Below the pieces are notes generated by a model, which worked only from the letters and a program-made list of their open reading frames with translations, was not told where the DNA came from and searched no databases. Shown here piece by piece: positions 7,414-15,064 of a stretch of DNA of 20,102 nucleotides. Position 1 is the first letter of the stretch; every line of letters begins with the position of its first letter. Made by a program: the position numbers and the translations under genes. Source of the stretch: Atopobiaceae bacterium UBA7016 (lineage in GTDB: Bacteria > Actinomycetota > Coriobacteriia > Coriobacteriales > Atopobiaceae); assembly GCA_002449555.1 (NCBI GenBank), contig DJXA01000133.1:1-20102 (forward strand), in the 5' to 3' direction.

Positions 7414-8838
7414 TCAATAGTGCAAGCAACTTTGGGTCAGGGCGAAAGTTGCATCCAGGAGGTCATGTGGATTGGTCTGGGAGATGAGGACCTTCGCACC
7501 ACGGGATTCGAGTTCGTCGATGATGTGCTCTTGCGTGTCGCCGTCAAGGGTGACGTGGTCGAAGTTGAACATGACTTCGGGAAGCACCACCACGATGTTC
7601 GTGAGGTCGCTCGGTAGCTGAGCAAGCAGATCGCAGCTCACAATGAGGCCCGTCACGTTGACGTCACCGCCGTAATAGTCATTGTGGATGGCAAACGGCG
7701 AAACGGGCAGCTCCTCAAGGTCAAGCGCCTCGCGCCAGCCGGCGCAGAATTCCTGCATGACGCCTTCTGCGGCCTCACCACACACGAACAGGACGCGTTC
7801 GCCCCGTGAAGCCAGCACATCAGCAACAAACCGCAGCTCAGCCGCCCTGTACTTGCACGCGTCAGCCGCGTCGTCAAGGAAGCTCCGCAGCATGCCGATG
7901 CCGTCGTAGAACTGCGGATACCCGTCGTAGGTCTCGGCCGCTGGAATGGGCAGGTCGGCGTCCAAATAGAACTCGTCAGACAGCTGGAACCGCGTGATGC
8001 CGAGCGTCTCACGCGCACGGCGCTGGTACGGCTCAAGCAGCTTTACCACCGCGCGTGACGCCTCCTCGTCCTCAGAAAACGACGACGAGAAACGCTTCGA
8101 ATAGCGCGTGTAGCCCATCGGCACCAGCGCCAGCGACGTGAACGACGGATGTGCCTCAACCCAGTCCAGCGTGCGGTGCAGCTCTTCCCCATCGTTGATG
8201 CCGGCACACAGGACAATCTGCCCATGCACCTCGATGCCCGCGCCCAGCAGGCGCTCAAGCACGTCAATCCCCCGCTGTGCCCGACGTCCGATAAGCGAGC
8301 GCCTGACCTCAGGCGATATGGCGTGGAGCGACACATTCATGGGCTCCAGCCGACACTCGATGATGCGCTCGACCTCGTCGTCCGTCACGTTGGTCAGCGT
8401 AACGAAGTTGCCCTGCAAAAACGACAGCCGATAGTCGTCGTCGCGCAGCGAAAGCGACGCACGCGCATCCTCGGGCAGCATCGCCATGAAGCAGAATTGG
8501 CAAGCGTTCACGCAGGTTCGGATGCCGTCAAAGAGCACGTCCGTAAAGTCCACGCCCCAGTCCTGGCCCGCCTCGCGCTCCAGCACGCATGCGTAGACCT
8601 CGTCGTCTTCGGGCACGTACACCTCAAGCTCGGCGACGCGCCCATCCGCCTCCCAACGCCAGTCGATGATGTCGCGAAGCTCCACCCCGTTGACCGTCAG
8701 AATGCGCATGCCCTCCTCAAGGCCGGCCTCCCACGCGGGGCTTCCGTCCTCGACGTGCGCAATCCAGGCGCCGTCGGCCTGGTCGCGCGTGGAAGCGTAG
8801 TCTGCGCGTTTCGTTTCTTTGGTGGGGCTCGCCGCCAT
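7414..8838 (-). CDS. DUF512 radical-SAM protein with N-terminal PDZ-like domain
   Basis: A 474-residue protein. The N-terminal part (about 22-75) is PDZ-like (GSPAWEAGLEEGMRILTVNG). A radical-SAM-type region follows, whose cluster cysteines lie in CVNACQFCF (C109, C113, C116: CxxxCxxC). The DUF512 region covers roughly 240-474. In many Gram-positive and cyanobacterial genomes this family sits next to der, which agrees with der lying just beyond the SIR2 gene here. Its reaction is not established; links to ribosome or membrane biogenesis are guesses from context. ATG 8838 follows GAAGG at about 5 nt. The gene starts 28 nt after the ispH stop and ends 13 nt from the convergent SIR2 gene. Confidence 0.9.
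   Translation of the reverse strand: MAASPTKETKRADYASTRDQADGAWIAHVEDGSPAWEAGLEEGMRILTVNGVELRDIIDWRWEADGRVAELEVYVPEDDEVYACVLEREAGQDWGVDFTDVLFDGIRTCVNACQFCFMAMLPEDARASLSLRDDDYRLSFLQGNFVTLTNVTDDEVERIIECRLEPMNVSLHAISPEVRRSLIGRRAQRGIDVLERLLGAGIEVHGQIVLCAGINDGEELHRTLDWVEAHPSFTSLALVPMGYTRYSKRFSSSFSEDEEASRAVVKLLEPYQRRARETLGITRFQLSDEFYLDADLPIPAAETYDGYPQFYDGIGMLRSFLDDAADACKYRAAELRFVADVLASRGERVLFVCGEAAEGVMQEFCAGWREALDLEELPVSPFAIHNDYYGGDVNVTGLIVSCDLLAQLPSDLTNIVVVLPEVMFNFDHVTLDGDTQEHIIDELESRGAKVLISQTNPHDLLDATFALTQSCLHY
7426..7452. repeat. Short inverted repeat in the 3' end of the DUF512 gene
   Basis: Perfect 8-nt arms (GCAACTTT at 7426-7433 and AAAGTTGC at 7445-7452) with an 11-nt spacer, inside the last 13 codons of the DUF512 gene. 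A second small repeat (TTGCA at 7409-7413, TGCAA at 7421-7425) encloses the DUF512 stop codon. No T-run follows on either strand. They might slow converging polymerases between the DUF512 and SIR2 genes, but chance is possible. Confidence 0.35.
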
Positions 8839-8866
8839 AGGTGCCTTCAGCCTTTCGCCGCCACAG

Positions 8867-9721
8867 CTAACGAGACTCGGCCATGGCCTCGAGTGCCTCG
8901 ACCAGCTCGTCGATCTGCGAGCGAGGCGTGGAGGCGCCGGCGGTCACGCCAACGAGCTGTGCCCCGGCAAACCATGCCTCGTCAAGCTCGTCCACGCGCT
9001 CGATGTGGTGGGTGGACGAGCATACGTCCGCACAGATCTGGGCAAGGTGCGTCGTGTTGGCCGAGCTCTTACCGCCGATGACCACCATCACGTCAGCGCG
9101 CGCGGCCAGCTCGGCCGCGGCATGCTGGCGCTCGTTGGTGGCCAGGCAGATGGTGTTGAGCACCCGCACCTCCTCGGCGCGGCCCATCAGCGCAACCACG
9201 ACTTCGTCAAGTACGGCCTTGGCCATGGTGGTCTGCACCACCACGCCTACGCGCCTGGCCACGTCAACATCCGCAAGCTCAGCGGTATTGCCAATTACCA
9301 GGGCCTCGGGCGCGTGTCCAAGCGTCCCCTCCACCTCGGGATGGCCCGCCTCACCCACAATGATGACCTGGTAACCATCCTTGCTAAGCCGCTCGACGGC
9401 GCGATGCACCTTCTTCACAAACGGGCACGTGGCATCTAAGACGGCTGCGCCGCTCTTTCGCGCGGCGGCCTCCACGGCCGGCGTCACGCCGTGCGTGCGC
9501 AGAAGCAGCGTGGAGCCCATGCCCACTGCAGGGTCCTCCACCACTGTGACGCCCTCGGACTCAAGCTCCGACACTACCACGGGGTTGTGGATGAGCGGCC
9601 CCAGCGTGTGCACGGGGCCCTCGGCATCACGCGCCGCGTCGTGCGCCATCGTCAGCGCACGCTCCACGCCATAGCACGCGCCCGCCTCGCGGGCGACCTC
9701 AATAGTTGGACGATCAGCCAT
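8867..9721 (-). CDS. ispH: 4-Hydroxy-3-methylbut-2-enyl diphosphate reductase
   Basis: A 284-residue Fe-S enzyme for the last step of the MEP pathway, reducing HMBPP to isopentenyl and dimethylallyl diphosphate. The three cluster cysteines are C16 (AGACYGVERA), C99 (LDATCPFV) and C192 (NTICLATNERQ). Substrate residues are H45 (LIHNP), H77 (RTHGV), and H127/E129 (GEAGHPEV), with the C-terminal VTAGASTP (259-266). The length is normal. ATG 9721 begins MADRPTIEVAREAGACYGVE; the frame is open further upstream but that stretch is intergenic DNA with no family similarity. It follows plsC after a 174-nt gap that holds a long hairpin and a possible promoter, so it may be transcribed separately from plsC. 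The DUF512 gene follows 28 nt downstream. Confidence 0.97.
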   Translation of the reverse strand: MADRPTIEVAREAGACYGVERALTMAHDAARDAEGPVHTLGPLIHNPVVVSELESEGVTVVEDPAVGMGSTLLLRTHGVTPAVEAAARKSGAAVLDATCPFVKKVHRAVERLSKDGYQVIIVGEAGHPEVEGTLGHAPEALVIGNTAELADVDVARRVGVVVQTTMAKAVLDEVVVALMGRAEEVRVLNTICLATNERQHAAAELAARADVMVVIGGKSSANTTHLAQICADVCSSTHHIERVDELDEAWFAGAQLVGVTAGASTPRSQIDELVEALEAMAESR

Positions 9722-9749
9722 GTGCACCTCTTCACACGTTACTGTGCTC

Positions 9750-9779
9750 AGTATGACAGGTTGCAGCAACGAGCACCAA
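9750..9779 (-). promoter_or_regulatory. Possible promoter of ispH
   Basis: On the minus strand a TTGGTG -35-like hexamer (9779-9774) is followed after 18 nt by CATACT (9755-9750), about 28 nt before the ispH ATG. The match to the sigma-70 consensus is moderate (TTG plus four of six in the -10). It lies between the long hairpin and ispH, which fits a fresh start of transcription. Confidence 0.3.
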
Positions 9780-9793
9780 TGATGCTGGCGTTG

Positions 9794-9886
9794 GACGCGC
9801 CCTGGCCCGGACAATCAGGACGGAGGCTTCTGTCCGGAAAATCCGGACAGAAGCCTCCGTCCTGATTGTCCGGGCCCGGGCGCGTC
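9794..9886. repeat. 93-nt near-perfect inverted repeat between plsC and ispH
   Basis: Arms 9804-9838 and 9842-9876 are perfect reverse complements (35 bp) around an AAA loop. After a single mismatch (9803/9877) another 9 bp pair (9794-9802 with 9878-9886), giving 44 of 45 paired positions. Each arm also contains its own inverted heptamer: CCGGACA at 9807 and 9843, TGTCCGG at 9831 and 9867. Two smaller hairpins could therefore form instead of one long one. The minus-strand sequence after the stem has no T-run. It looks like a pair of REP-like units or a structured terminator, and begins about 10 nt after the plsC stop. Confidence 0.9.
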
Positions 9887-9895
9887 GGCATACGC

Positions 9896-10621
9896 CTATA
9901 CCTTGCCAGGATGCTTCGCGCGCAGCTCGTCGCGCAGCGCGTAGACGCGCTCCATGGCCACGCGCTCCATCTCCTCGCACTGCGCCTTGCGGCCCGTGGC
10001 CGTCATCTCGGAAAACTCGATGCAGTCGCCCGCCTTCAGGTACACGCGCCAGAAGAGTCGCTTGAAGTGCGTCCCCTGCGGCGTGATCTGACGGGCACCC
10101 ACCACGGCCGTCGGCTGCACGGGCGCCTTACCCATGCGCGCCATCAGCGCAAAACCGCCGTGAATCTCCACTGGCTGGTCATCGGTGCGAATGCGCGTGC
10201 CCTCGGGGTACACCAACACGCACTCCCCTCGCTTCAGGGCGCGCTCAACGCGGCGCAGGCACTTGATGTCGGCCGTGCCGCGCTCCACGGGAATGGCGCC
10301 GATGCGCGAGAAGAACCACTTGGCCAGAGGCACCTTGTCAAACTCGCTCTTGTAGATGGGGCGGCAGGAGATGCCGTGCGCCCACAGCGAGATGAGCGTG
10401 ACCACCGGCTCGTGCATCGAGACGTGGTTGCCCACGATGACGCGGCCGCGCTTGTCGTTCCACAGCTTCTCGCCGTCCTCGAACGACCACGGCCACACCA
10501 CCTTGGTGAAGCCGCCCACCACGCACGCGGCAAACGCCAGCAGCGCCTTGGCCGGCAGCGGGAACTCGGCCATGGGGGCCTCGTAGTAGTCGTCGTAGGT
10601 GTTGCCAGCAAATGCGCGCAT
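9896..10621 (-). CDS. plsC: 1-Acyl-glycerol-3-phosphate acyltransferase (PlsC-like) with HX4E motif
   Basis: A 241-residue acyltransferase of the PlsC/LPLAT family that would add the second acyl chain to lysophosphatidic acid at the membrane. Block I reads GNHVSMHEP (64-72). The catalytic histidine is H66, but the usual aspartate of HX4D is glutamate (E71). Later blocks are conserved: IGAIPVERG (107-115) and VYPEGTR (137-143), and a hydrophobic segment lies at about 22-46. ATG 10621 is one base after the cmk stop, so coupling is likely. Downstream, a long hairpin starts about 10 nt after the stop. Together with PlsY and GpsA in this window it completes most of phosphatidic acid synthesis. Another lysophospholipid acyltransferase with different substrates is possible. 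Confidence 0.88.
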   Translation of the reverse strand: MRAFAGNTYDDYYEAPMAEFPLPAKALLAFAACVVGGFTKVVWPWSFEDGEKLWNDKRGRVIVGNHVSMHEPVVTLISLWAHGISCRPIYKSEFDKVPLAKWFFSRIGAIPVERGTADIKCLRRVERALKRGECVLVYPEGTRIRTDDQPVEIHGGFALMARMGKAPVQPTAVVGARQITPQGTHFKRLFWRVYLKAGDCIEFSEMTATGRKAQCEEMERVAMERVYALRDELRAKHPGKV

Positions 10622-10622
10622 G

Positions 10623-11309
10623 TTAGCGTGCCTCCTCCATCATCTTGACGATAAGGCCGACGACCTCGTCAACGGTCTTATCGGAAGAGTCAATGTGCAC
10701 GGCGTCCTCGGCCGGCTTCAAAGGCGAAGCCGCACGCGTGGAGTCCGCCTCGTCGCGGCGGATGAGGTCGGCCATGATCTCGGCCACGGCGCTCTGGTCA
10801 GCGGTGGCCGTGGCGTCCTTGGCTGCGTCGCCGCCGTCGCGCTGCACGGCACGGCGAAGCGCGCGAGCCGCGGGGTCAGCGGTCAGGAACACCTTCACCT
10901 CGGCGTCCGGGAAGACGACCGTACCGATGTCACGGCCCTCAGCCACCACGTCGCCCTGCTCGCCGATGGCGCGCTGCTGCAGCACCATGGCCTCGCGCAC
11001 GGCGGGGTTGGCGGAGACGGGCGTGACCGCCTTGTCGATCTCGGGCGTGCGGATGGCGTCGGTCACGTCCTCGCCGTCGAGCAGCACAGTCTGGCGATCC
11101 TCGCCGGGAACAAACGAAATCTTGATCTCGCGCGCGACCGCGGCAACGGTCTCGGCGTCGTCAAGCGCGACGCCGCGCTTGAGGCACGCGAGCGCGGCCG
11201 AGCGATACATGGCGCCGGTGTCGAGCAGCGTAAGGCCGCAACGCTTGGCAATGGCCTTCGCAACGGTGGACTTTCCCGAGCCAGCGGGCCCGTCAATGGC
11301 AACCTTCAT
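10623..11309 (-). CDS. cmk: (d)CMP kinase
   Basis: A 228-residue kinase phosphorylating CMP and dCMP with ATP. It begins MKVAIDGPAGSGKST, with the P-loop GPAGSGKS at 7-14. It then has LLDTGAMYRSAA (28-39) for nucleotide binding, VAEGRDIGTVVFPDA for CMP recognition, and a lid region with TADPAARALRR. The length is typical of the bacterial enzyme. ATG 11309 follows AAGGAGG with 5-nt spacing, the strongest ribosome binding site of this cluster. There are 49 nt between it and the rluB stop, so it may partly be transcribed on its own. The association of a pseudouridine synthase, cmk and a PlsC-type gene in one run is common in Gram-positive bacteria and fits the assignment. Confidence 0.97.
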   Translation of the reverse strand: MKVAIDGPAGSGKSTVAKAIAKRCGLTLLDTGAMYRSAALACLKRGVALDDAETVAAVAREIKISFVPGEDRQTVLLDGEDVTDAIRTPEIDKAVTPVSANPAVREAMVLQQRAIGEQGDVVAEGRDIGTVVFPDAEVKVFLTADPAARALRRAVQRDGGDAAKDATATADQSAVAEIMADLIRRDEADSTRAASPLKPAEDAVHIDSSDKTVDEVVGLIVKMMEEAR

Positions 11310-11358
11310 CAGATCCTCCTTCAGGTTTCAACCTTCGTCTCAGTGTAGCGTACCCGCC

Positions 11359-12147
11359 CTAGGCGGACTCAAGCGCGCGACGCTCGTCGTCGCTCAAAAG
11401 CCGCCAGCACCCGGGCTGCACACCCGAGAGTACCAGCGGGCCAAACTCGTCGCGGTGCAGGCGCACCACCTCGTGCCCGACGGCAGCGAGCATGCGCTTG
11501 ACCTGGTGCTTCTTGCCCTCATGGATGGAGAGCCCTACCACTGCGTGCCCGTACGGCATGCCCTCGGGGATCACGGGCACAGCCGCCTCCTCGTCAGGCG
11601 AGAGCAGACGCACCTCGGCCGGCGCCGACATGCCGTCGTCGAGCGGCACACCCTTGCGCAGCCGCTCGAGCTGCGCCGCCGTGGGAACGCCGCGCACCAG
11701 GGCCACGTAGTGCTTCCACACGTGCGTGGAGGGGTGCAGCAAGTGGTGCGCCAAGTCACCGTTCGTAGTGAAGAGCAGAAGCCCCGTCGTGTCGGTGTCG
11801 AGCCGCCCCACGGGAAAGAGCCCCGGGTAGCTGTCCGCCGGCACGATGGAGGCCACGCACGCGCGGCCGTACGGGTCCGTCATGGTGGTCAGGTAGCCGC
11901 GCGGCTTGTTGAGCATGAGGTAGACGTGCCCGTCAGAAAGGCGCACCACCTTGCCGTCCACGGCCACCTCGTCCACGAGCGGGTCAACTTTGCTTCCCAG
12001 TTCGGTCACAACGACGCCGTTCACGGTGACGCGTCCCGCGGTCATGAGGTTCTCGGACCCACGGCGGCTCGCGACGCCGGCTCTCGCCAGGAAGCGCTGT
12101 AGCCGCATGGGAACGATGCGCTCCTCGGCCTCGTTACCAGCGCTCAT
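11359..12147 (-). CDS. rluB: RluB/RsuA-family rRNA pseudouridine synthase
   Basis: A 262-residue enzyme that isomerises uridine to pseudouridine in rRNA; by family and neighbours probably 23S rRNA (RluB type). The N-terminal S4 RNA-binding domain is MRLQRFLARAGVASRR (14-29). The catalytic domain carries GRLDTDTTGLLLFT (114-127) with catalytic D117, KPRGYLTT (81-88) and EGKKHQVKRML (210-220). Starts at 12153 and 12147 compete. GGGAG touches the first ATG but lies 6 nt from the second, so 12147 is preferred, overlapping scpB by 14 nt. The order scpA-scpB-rluB-cmk is widespread in Gram-positive bacteria. RsuA-type (16S) specificity cannot be excluded by sequence reading alone. Confidence 0.92.
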   Translation of the reverse strand: MSAGNEAEERIVPMRLQRFLARAGVASRRGSENLMTAGRVTVNGVVVTELGSKVDPLVDEVAVDGKVVRLSDGHVYLMLNKPRGYLTTMTDPYGRACVASIVPADSYPGLFPVGRLDTDTTGLLLFTTNGDLAHHLLHPSTHVWKHYVALVRGVPTAAQLERLRKGVPLDDGMSAPAEVRLLSPDEEAAVPVIPEGMPYGHAVVGLSIHEGKKHQVKRMLAAVGHEVVRLHRDEFGPLVLSGVQPGCWRLLSDDERRALESA

Positions 12148-12871
12148 CGTCATCTCCCGCTAGGTCTTCGCTCACCCAGTCGGACGCGCCGCCCACGACG
12201 CCCTGCGTGGGCTCGTACGCGCTGTCCTCGTCGAGCAACGCGGCCTCTTCGTCCAGGTCCGCGGCGGTCTCCTCCAGCGTCGAGCCGATGGAACGGCCGC
12301 TCAGGCGCTCGCGAATGAACTGGCGCGCTTCCTCGTCTGGCGCGAAGTCTTCCAGCGGCGGAAGGTCGCGGAGCGTCTTCAGGCCAAACTTGTCCAGGAA
12401 GGCCGCGGTGGTACCAAAGAGCGCCGCGCCGCCACGGTCAGCCTCACGGCCGACCTCACGGATGAGGCGCTTCTCCTTCAGCGATGCGATAACGCCGTCG
12501 GAGTTGACGCCGCGCACGGCCTTGACGCCCTCGCGCGTGACCGGCTGGTGGTAGGCGATGACGGCCAGTGTCTCGAGCGCGGCCTGCGAGAGGCGGCGTG
12601 TGTCCCAGCCGCGCACATAGCGCTCAACCTCGTCGTGGTACGCGGGGTGCGTGAAGAGGCGCCAGCCGCCCGACACCTCGCGCAGCTGGAAGCCGCGATT
12701 GGTGTCGGCGTACTCAGCGGCAAGCTCGGCTAGGGCGTCGGCAGCCTCGCTGGGAGCCACGCCCAGCTCGCGGGCAAAGTCCGTCGCGGGAACCGCGTCG
12801 GTAGAAACCAAGAGCAGCGCCTCGAGCGCGCCCTTGAGCGAGTGTGAGGGAATGCGATCGAACCCTTGCAT
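12134..12871 (-). CDS. scpB: Segregation and condensation protein ScpB
   Basis: A 245-residue subunit of the SMC-ScpA-ScpB condensin, which helps compact and separate chromosomes. It shows the two winged-helix domains expected: LKGALEALLLVSTDAVPATD (12-31) in the first, and LSQAALETLAVIAYHQPVTR (94-113) followed by the GVNSDGVIASLKEKRLI region in the second. The C-terminal 65 residues are acidic and probably disordered (DLDEEAALLDEDSAYE). The ATG overlaps the scpA stop by one base (TAATG), indicating coupled synthesis with its partner, and the 3' end overlaps rluB. Confidence 0.95.
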   Translation of the reverse strand: MQGFDRIPSHSLKGALEALLLVSTDAVPATDFARELGVAPSEAADALAELAAEYADTNRGFQLREVSGGWRLFTHPAYHDEVERYVRGWDTRRLSQAALETLAVIAYHQPVTREGVKAVRGVNSDGVIASLKEKRLIREVGREADRGGAALFGTTAAFLDKFGLKTLRDLPPLEDFAPDEEARQFIRERLSGRSIGSTLEETAADLDEEAALLDEDSAYEPTQGVVGGASDWVSEDLAGDDDERW

Positions 12872-13680
12872 TACGCGTCCTCCTCAATGCTTGTGATCTC
12901 GGTCTCGTCCAGCTCAAACGCGGGGGCGCCCTCCACGCGCGCGATGTCGATCTCGCCGAAGACCTCGGACTGCGTCACGCGGATGGACCCTCGCTTGTAG
13001 AGCTCGAGCACCGCGAGAAACGTTGCCACCACCACCTCGGCGCTGCTCTGGCCATCTAGGAGGTCAGAGAACGTGAGGAGCGGCCGCGAGCGCGTGATGC
13101 GGTCGACAGACGCCACGGTGAGCGCGATGGGAAGGCGCCGCGGGGCCACGTGCTCGGCTTCCAGAAGCACCGTCTCACGGCGGCTGTCGAGGTCCGCGCA
13201 GATGACGGCCAGCGAGCGCAGCGTGATGCCCTCAAGGAAGTCAGGCATCAGGCCCAAGAACTCCGGATCGGGGCCCGCCGTACGCGGCTCCATGAGCGCC
13301 TCGGCCTCCATGCGGCTGCCCAGGGCGGCGCCAGCGTTGCGGAACTGCTTGTAGGCGATGAGGCGCGCGATGAGTACCTCACGTGCCTGGTCAGGCGTGA
13401 GGTCTGCGAGGTCGTCGTCCTCCTCATCGTCAAGCGGCCGCTGGGGCTTGTCGTCGGGTACGAGCGACGCAGCCTTGATCTCGAGCAACGTGGAGGCCAC
13501 CAGGAGAAAGTCGCTCGCCACGTCGAGGTCGAGCTCACCCATGGCGTCAACCTCAGCCAGGTACTGCTCGGCAACCTGCGCGATGGCCACCTGGCCGATG
13601 TCCACCTTCTGGCGGCTCACCAGAGAGAGCAAGAGGTCAAACGGGCCGGAATAGGCCTGCGTCCGCACACGGTAGCTCAT
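12871..13680 (-). CDS. scpA: Segregation and condensation protein ScpA
   Basis: A 269-residue kleisin subunit that bridges the SMC heads and binds ScpB. The start MSYRVRTQAYSGPFDLLLSL holds the hallmark F-x-GPFDLLL-like motif, followed by SRQKVDIGQVAIAQVAEQYL. The middle contains the conserved DFLLVASTLLEIKAASLVP stretch and an acidic linker (DDEEDDDLADL). The C-terminal winged helix (VVATFLAVLELYKRGSIRV) ends about 35 residues before the stop. ATG 13680 overlaps the M50 peptidase stop by 4 nt (ATGA). A longer open frame exists upstream but lies inside the peptidase gene. Confidence 0.95.
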   Translation of the reverse strand: MSYRVRTQAYSGPFDLLLSLVSRQKVDIGQVAIAQVAEQYLAEVDAMGELDLDVASDFLLVASTLLEIKAASLVPDDKPQRPLDDEEDDDLADLTPDQAREVLIARLIAYKQFRNAGAALGSRMEAEALMEPRTAGPDPEFLGLMPDFLEGITLRSLAVICADLDSRRETVLLEAEHVAPRRLPIALTVASVDRITRSRPLLTFSDLLDGQSSAEVVVATFLAVLELYKRGSIRVTQSEVFGEIDIARVEGAPAFELDETEITSIEEDA

Positions 13681-14387
13681 AGCGACCACCCCAGAAGCGC
13701 GTCGCCGAGCCGGCCCGCCGTCATGTCGAGCACCCAGCCGATGGGGTCGACGCCCAGCACCTCGGGCGCCAGCCAGATGAGGGCAAACGTCACCGGCAGC
13801 GCATAGCGCTGCACCTGATACCACCAGCGGCGGGCCTTGGGCGTCTTGAAGAGCGGGCTCAGCAGCTTGGAGCCGTCGAGCGGCGGGATGGGCAGCAGGT
13901 TGAAGAACGCAAGCGAGCAGTTGACCTGCACGTACAGCTGCAGCGCAAGCGGCAGCCACGAGATAGGCGCGGTCTCAAGGAAGTAGAGGTAGTACGGCCA
14001 CTGCGCGTCGCCGTAGAGCATCGTGAGGCTCAGCCGGTACAGAAGCGCTCCCACCAGCGCCTGCAGCAGGTTTGAAATGGGGCCCGCGGCGGCAACGATG
14101 ACCTCGTCGCGGCGCGGGTTGCGCAGGCGGTTAGGGTTGTACGGCACCGGCTTGGCGTAGGCCATGTAGCCAAAGCCCGAAACCACCAGCAGAAGCGGCA
14201 GCAGCACCGAGCCAAACGGGTCGATGTGCGCGAGCGGGTTGATGGTGAGTCGCCCCTGCTCCTTGGCGGTGTCGTCGCCGCAGCAATGCGCGGCAAAGGC
14301 GTGGCCAAACTCGTGGAGTGAGGCCGAGATCACCACAAGGCCCACCGCAAGGATGTCGATCATGAGCTCCAGCCGGTCAAACGTCAT
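13677..14387 (-). CDS. Site-2 protease family membrane metallopeptidase (M50)
   Basis: A 236-residue intramembrane zinc protease. The catalytic site is SLHEFGHAFAAH (24-34: H25, E26, H29, HExxH). The third metal ligand region is LLPIPPLDGSKLL (164-176, D171). Other family landmarks are INPLAHIDPFGS (49-60) and AAGPISNLLQA (100-110). Four to six hydrophobic segments are visible. It lacks a PDZ domain, placing it with the small Rv/FtsH-independent S2P-like group rather than RseP. Substrate unknown. ATG 14387 overlaps the stop of the preceding membrane protein gene by 4 nt, and its own stop overlaps scpA. Placement of this family directly before scpA is also common in other Gram-positive genomes. 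Confidence 0.92.
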   Translation of the reverse strand: MTFDRLELMIDILAVGLVVISASLHEFGHAFAAHCCGDDTAKEQGRLTINPLAHIDPFGSVLLPLLLVVSGFGYMAYAKPVPYNPNRLRNPRRDEVIVAAAGPISNLLQALVGALLYRLSLTMLYGDAQWPYYLYFLETAPISWLPLALQLYVQVNCSLAFFNLLPIPPLDGSKLLSPLFKTPKARRWWYQVQRYALPVTFALIWLAPEVLGVDPIGWVLDMTAGRLGDALLGWSL

Positions 14388-15064
14388 GCGCGCACCCCCG
14401 CATACTTCATGCGAGCACGCAAGCGCGTGAGCAGGTACTCAAAGAAGAAGAGCGCAAACGCGGCCACCGCGATATCGCCGCGGAAGGCCCCGTCAAACGG
14501 CGTGGGAATGACCAGGATGCCGGCAAGCTGGGAAGGCATGAAGGTGCTCACGACCTCTGCGATGCGCAGCAGGCTGAGGCGGCCCACCAGCGAGGGCACC
14601 GCCATCACCACCACCAGGCCACAGAGCCCGATGGCGACCAGGCGAATCAACAGGATGACGAGGAGAAAGCCGATAAGCGCGCGGCGGCGCGGGACCACCC
14701 TGTCCATGCGACCGGTAACGGCGGGCGCGGGCATAGCCTCGGGCGCGTATTGGGGCGACGGCACCGCGTTCACGGTCTTGCGGCGCGCACGCGGGTCACG
14801 GCGCAGCGTGCGGCCGTCGTCCACGTCGGTGCGGCGCACCGGACGCTTACGGAAAAGCACCGTCTGCTCCCGCGGCTCGGCAGCACGCATCGTGTCCACG
14901 GGCGGCACATACGCAGGCTGCGTCGCGGGCACCTGCGGCGAGAACGGGTCGGTGGCGTCCAGCGGCACCGTCGGCACCTCCACCGCCTGGTCAAGCGACT
15001 CAAGCGCCCGCGTCACCTCAAGCGAGTCGTCCCAGTTGTCCTGCGCATGCTGGGGCGTGGTCAC
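14384..15064 (-). CDS. Unrecognised membrane protein with long disordered N-terminus
   Basis: A 226-residue protein I cannot assign to a family. Residues 1-125 are rich in P, D, R and T with no hydrophobic stretch, suggesting a disordered cytoplasmic segment. It includes an arginine-rich patch (FRKRPVRRTD at 71-80, then RTLRRDPRARRK at 85-96). A strong hydrophobic segment follows at about 129-157, and a second at about 196-213 just before the basic C-terminus. The start is GTG 15064, overlapping the ABC-F stop by 4 nt (GTGA), and the 3' end overlaps the M50 peptidase gene by 4 nt. The tight coupling suggests it is a real, translated gene co-produced with the protease; a role as partner or substrate is speculation. 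Confidence 0.75.
   Translation of the reverse strand: MTTPQHAQDNWDDSLEVTRALESLDQAVEVPTVPLDATDPFSPQVPATQPAYVPPVDTMRAAEPREQTVLFRKRPVRRTDVDDGRTLRRDPRARRKTVNAVPSPQYAPEAMPAPAVTGRMDRVVPRRRALIGFLLVILLIRLVAIGLCGLVVVMAVPSLVGRLSLLRIAEVVSTFMPSQLAGILVIPTPFDGAFRGDIAVAAFALFFFEYLLTRLRARMKYAGVRA

Noticed and set aside
9722..9814. N-terminal extension of IspH into the hairpin region
   Set aside because: IspH proteins begin close to the first cluster cysteine; MADRPTIEVA at 9721 gives the normal start and the extra residues look random.
9794..9886. The long inverted repeat as a CRISPR unit, integron attC site or tRNA
   Set aside because: There is no repeat-spacer pattern, no integrase nearby and no cloverleaf; it is one symmetric hairpin.
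13681..13959. N-terminal extension of ScpA
   Set aside because: It lies wholly inside the M50 peptidase gene, and the ATG at 13680 gives the standard ScpA start with an ATGA overlap.
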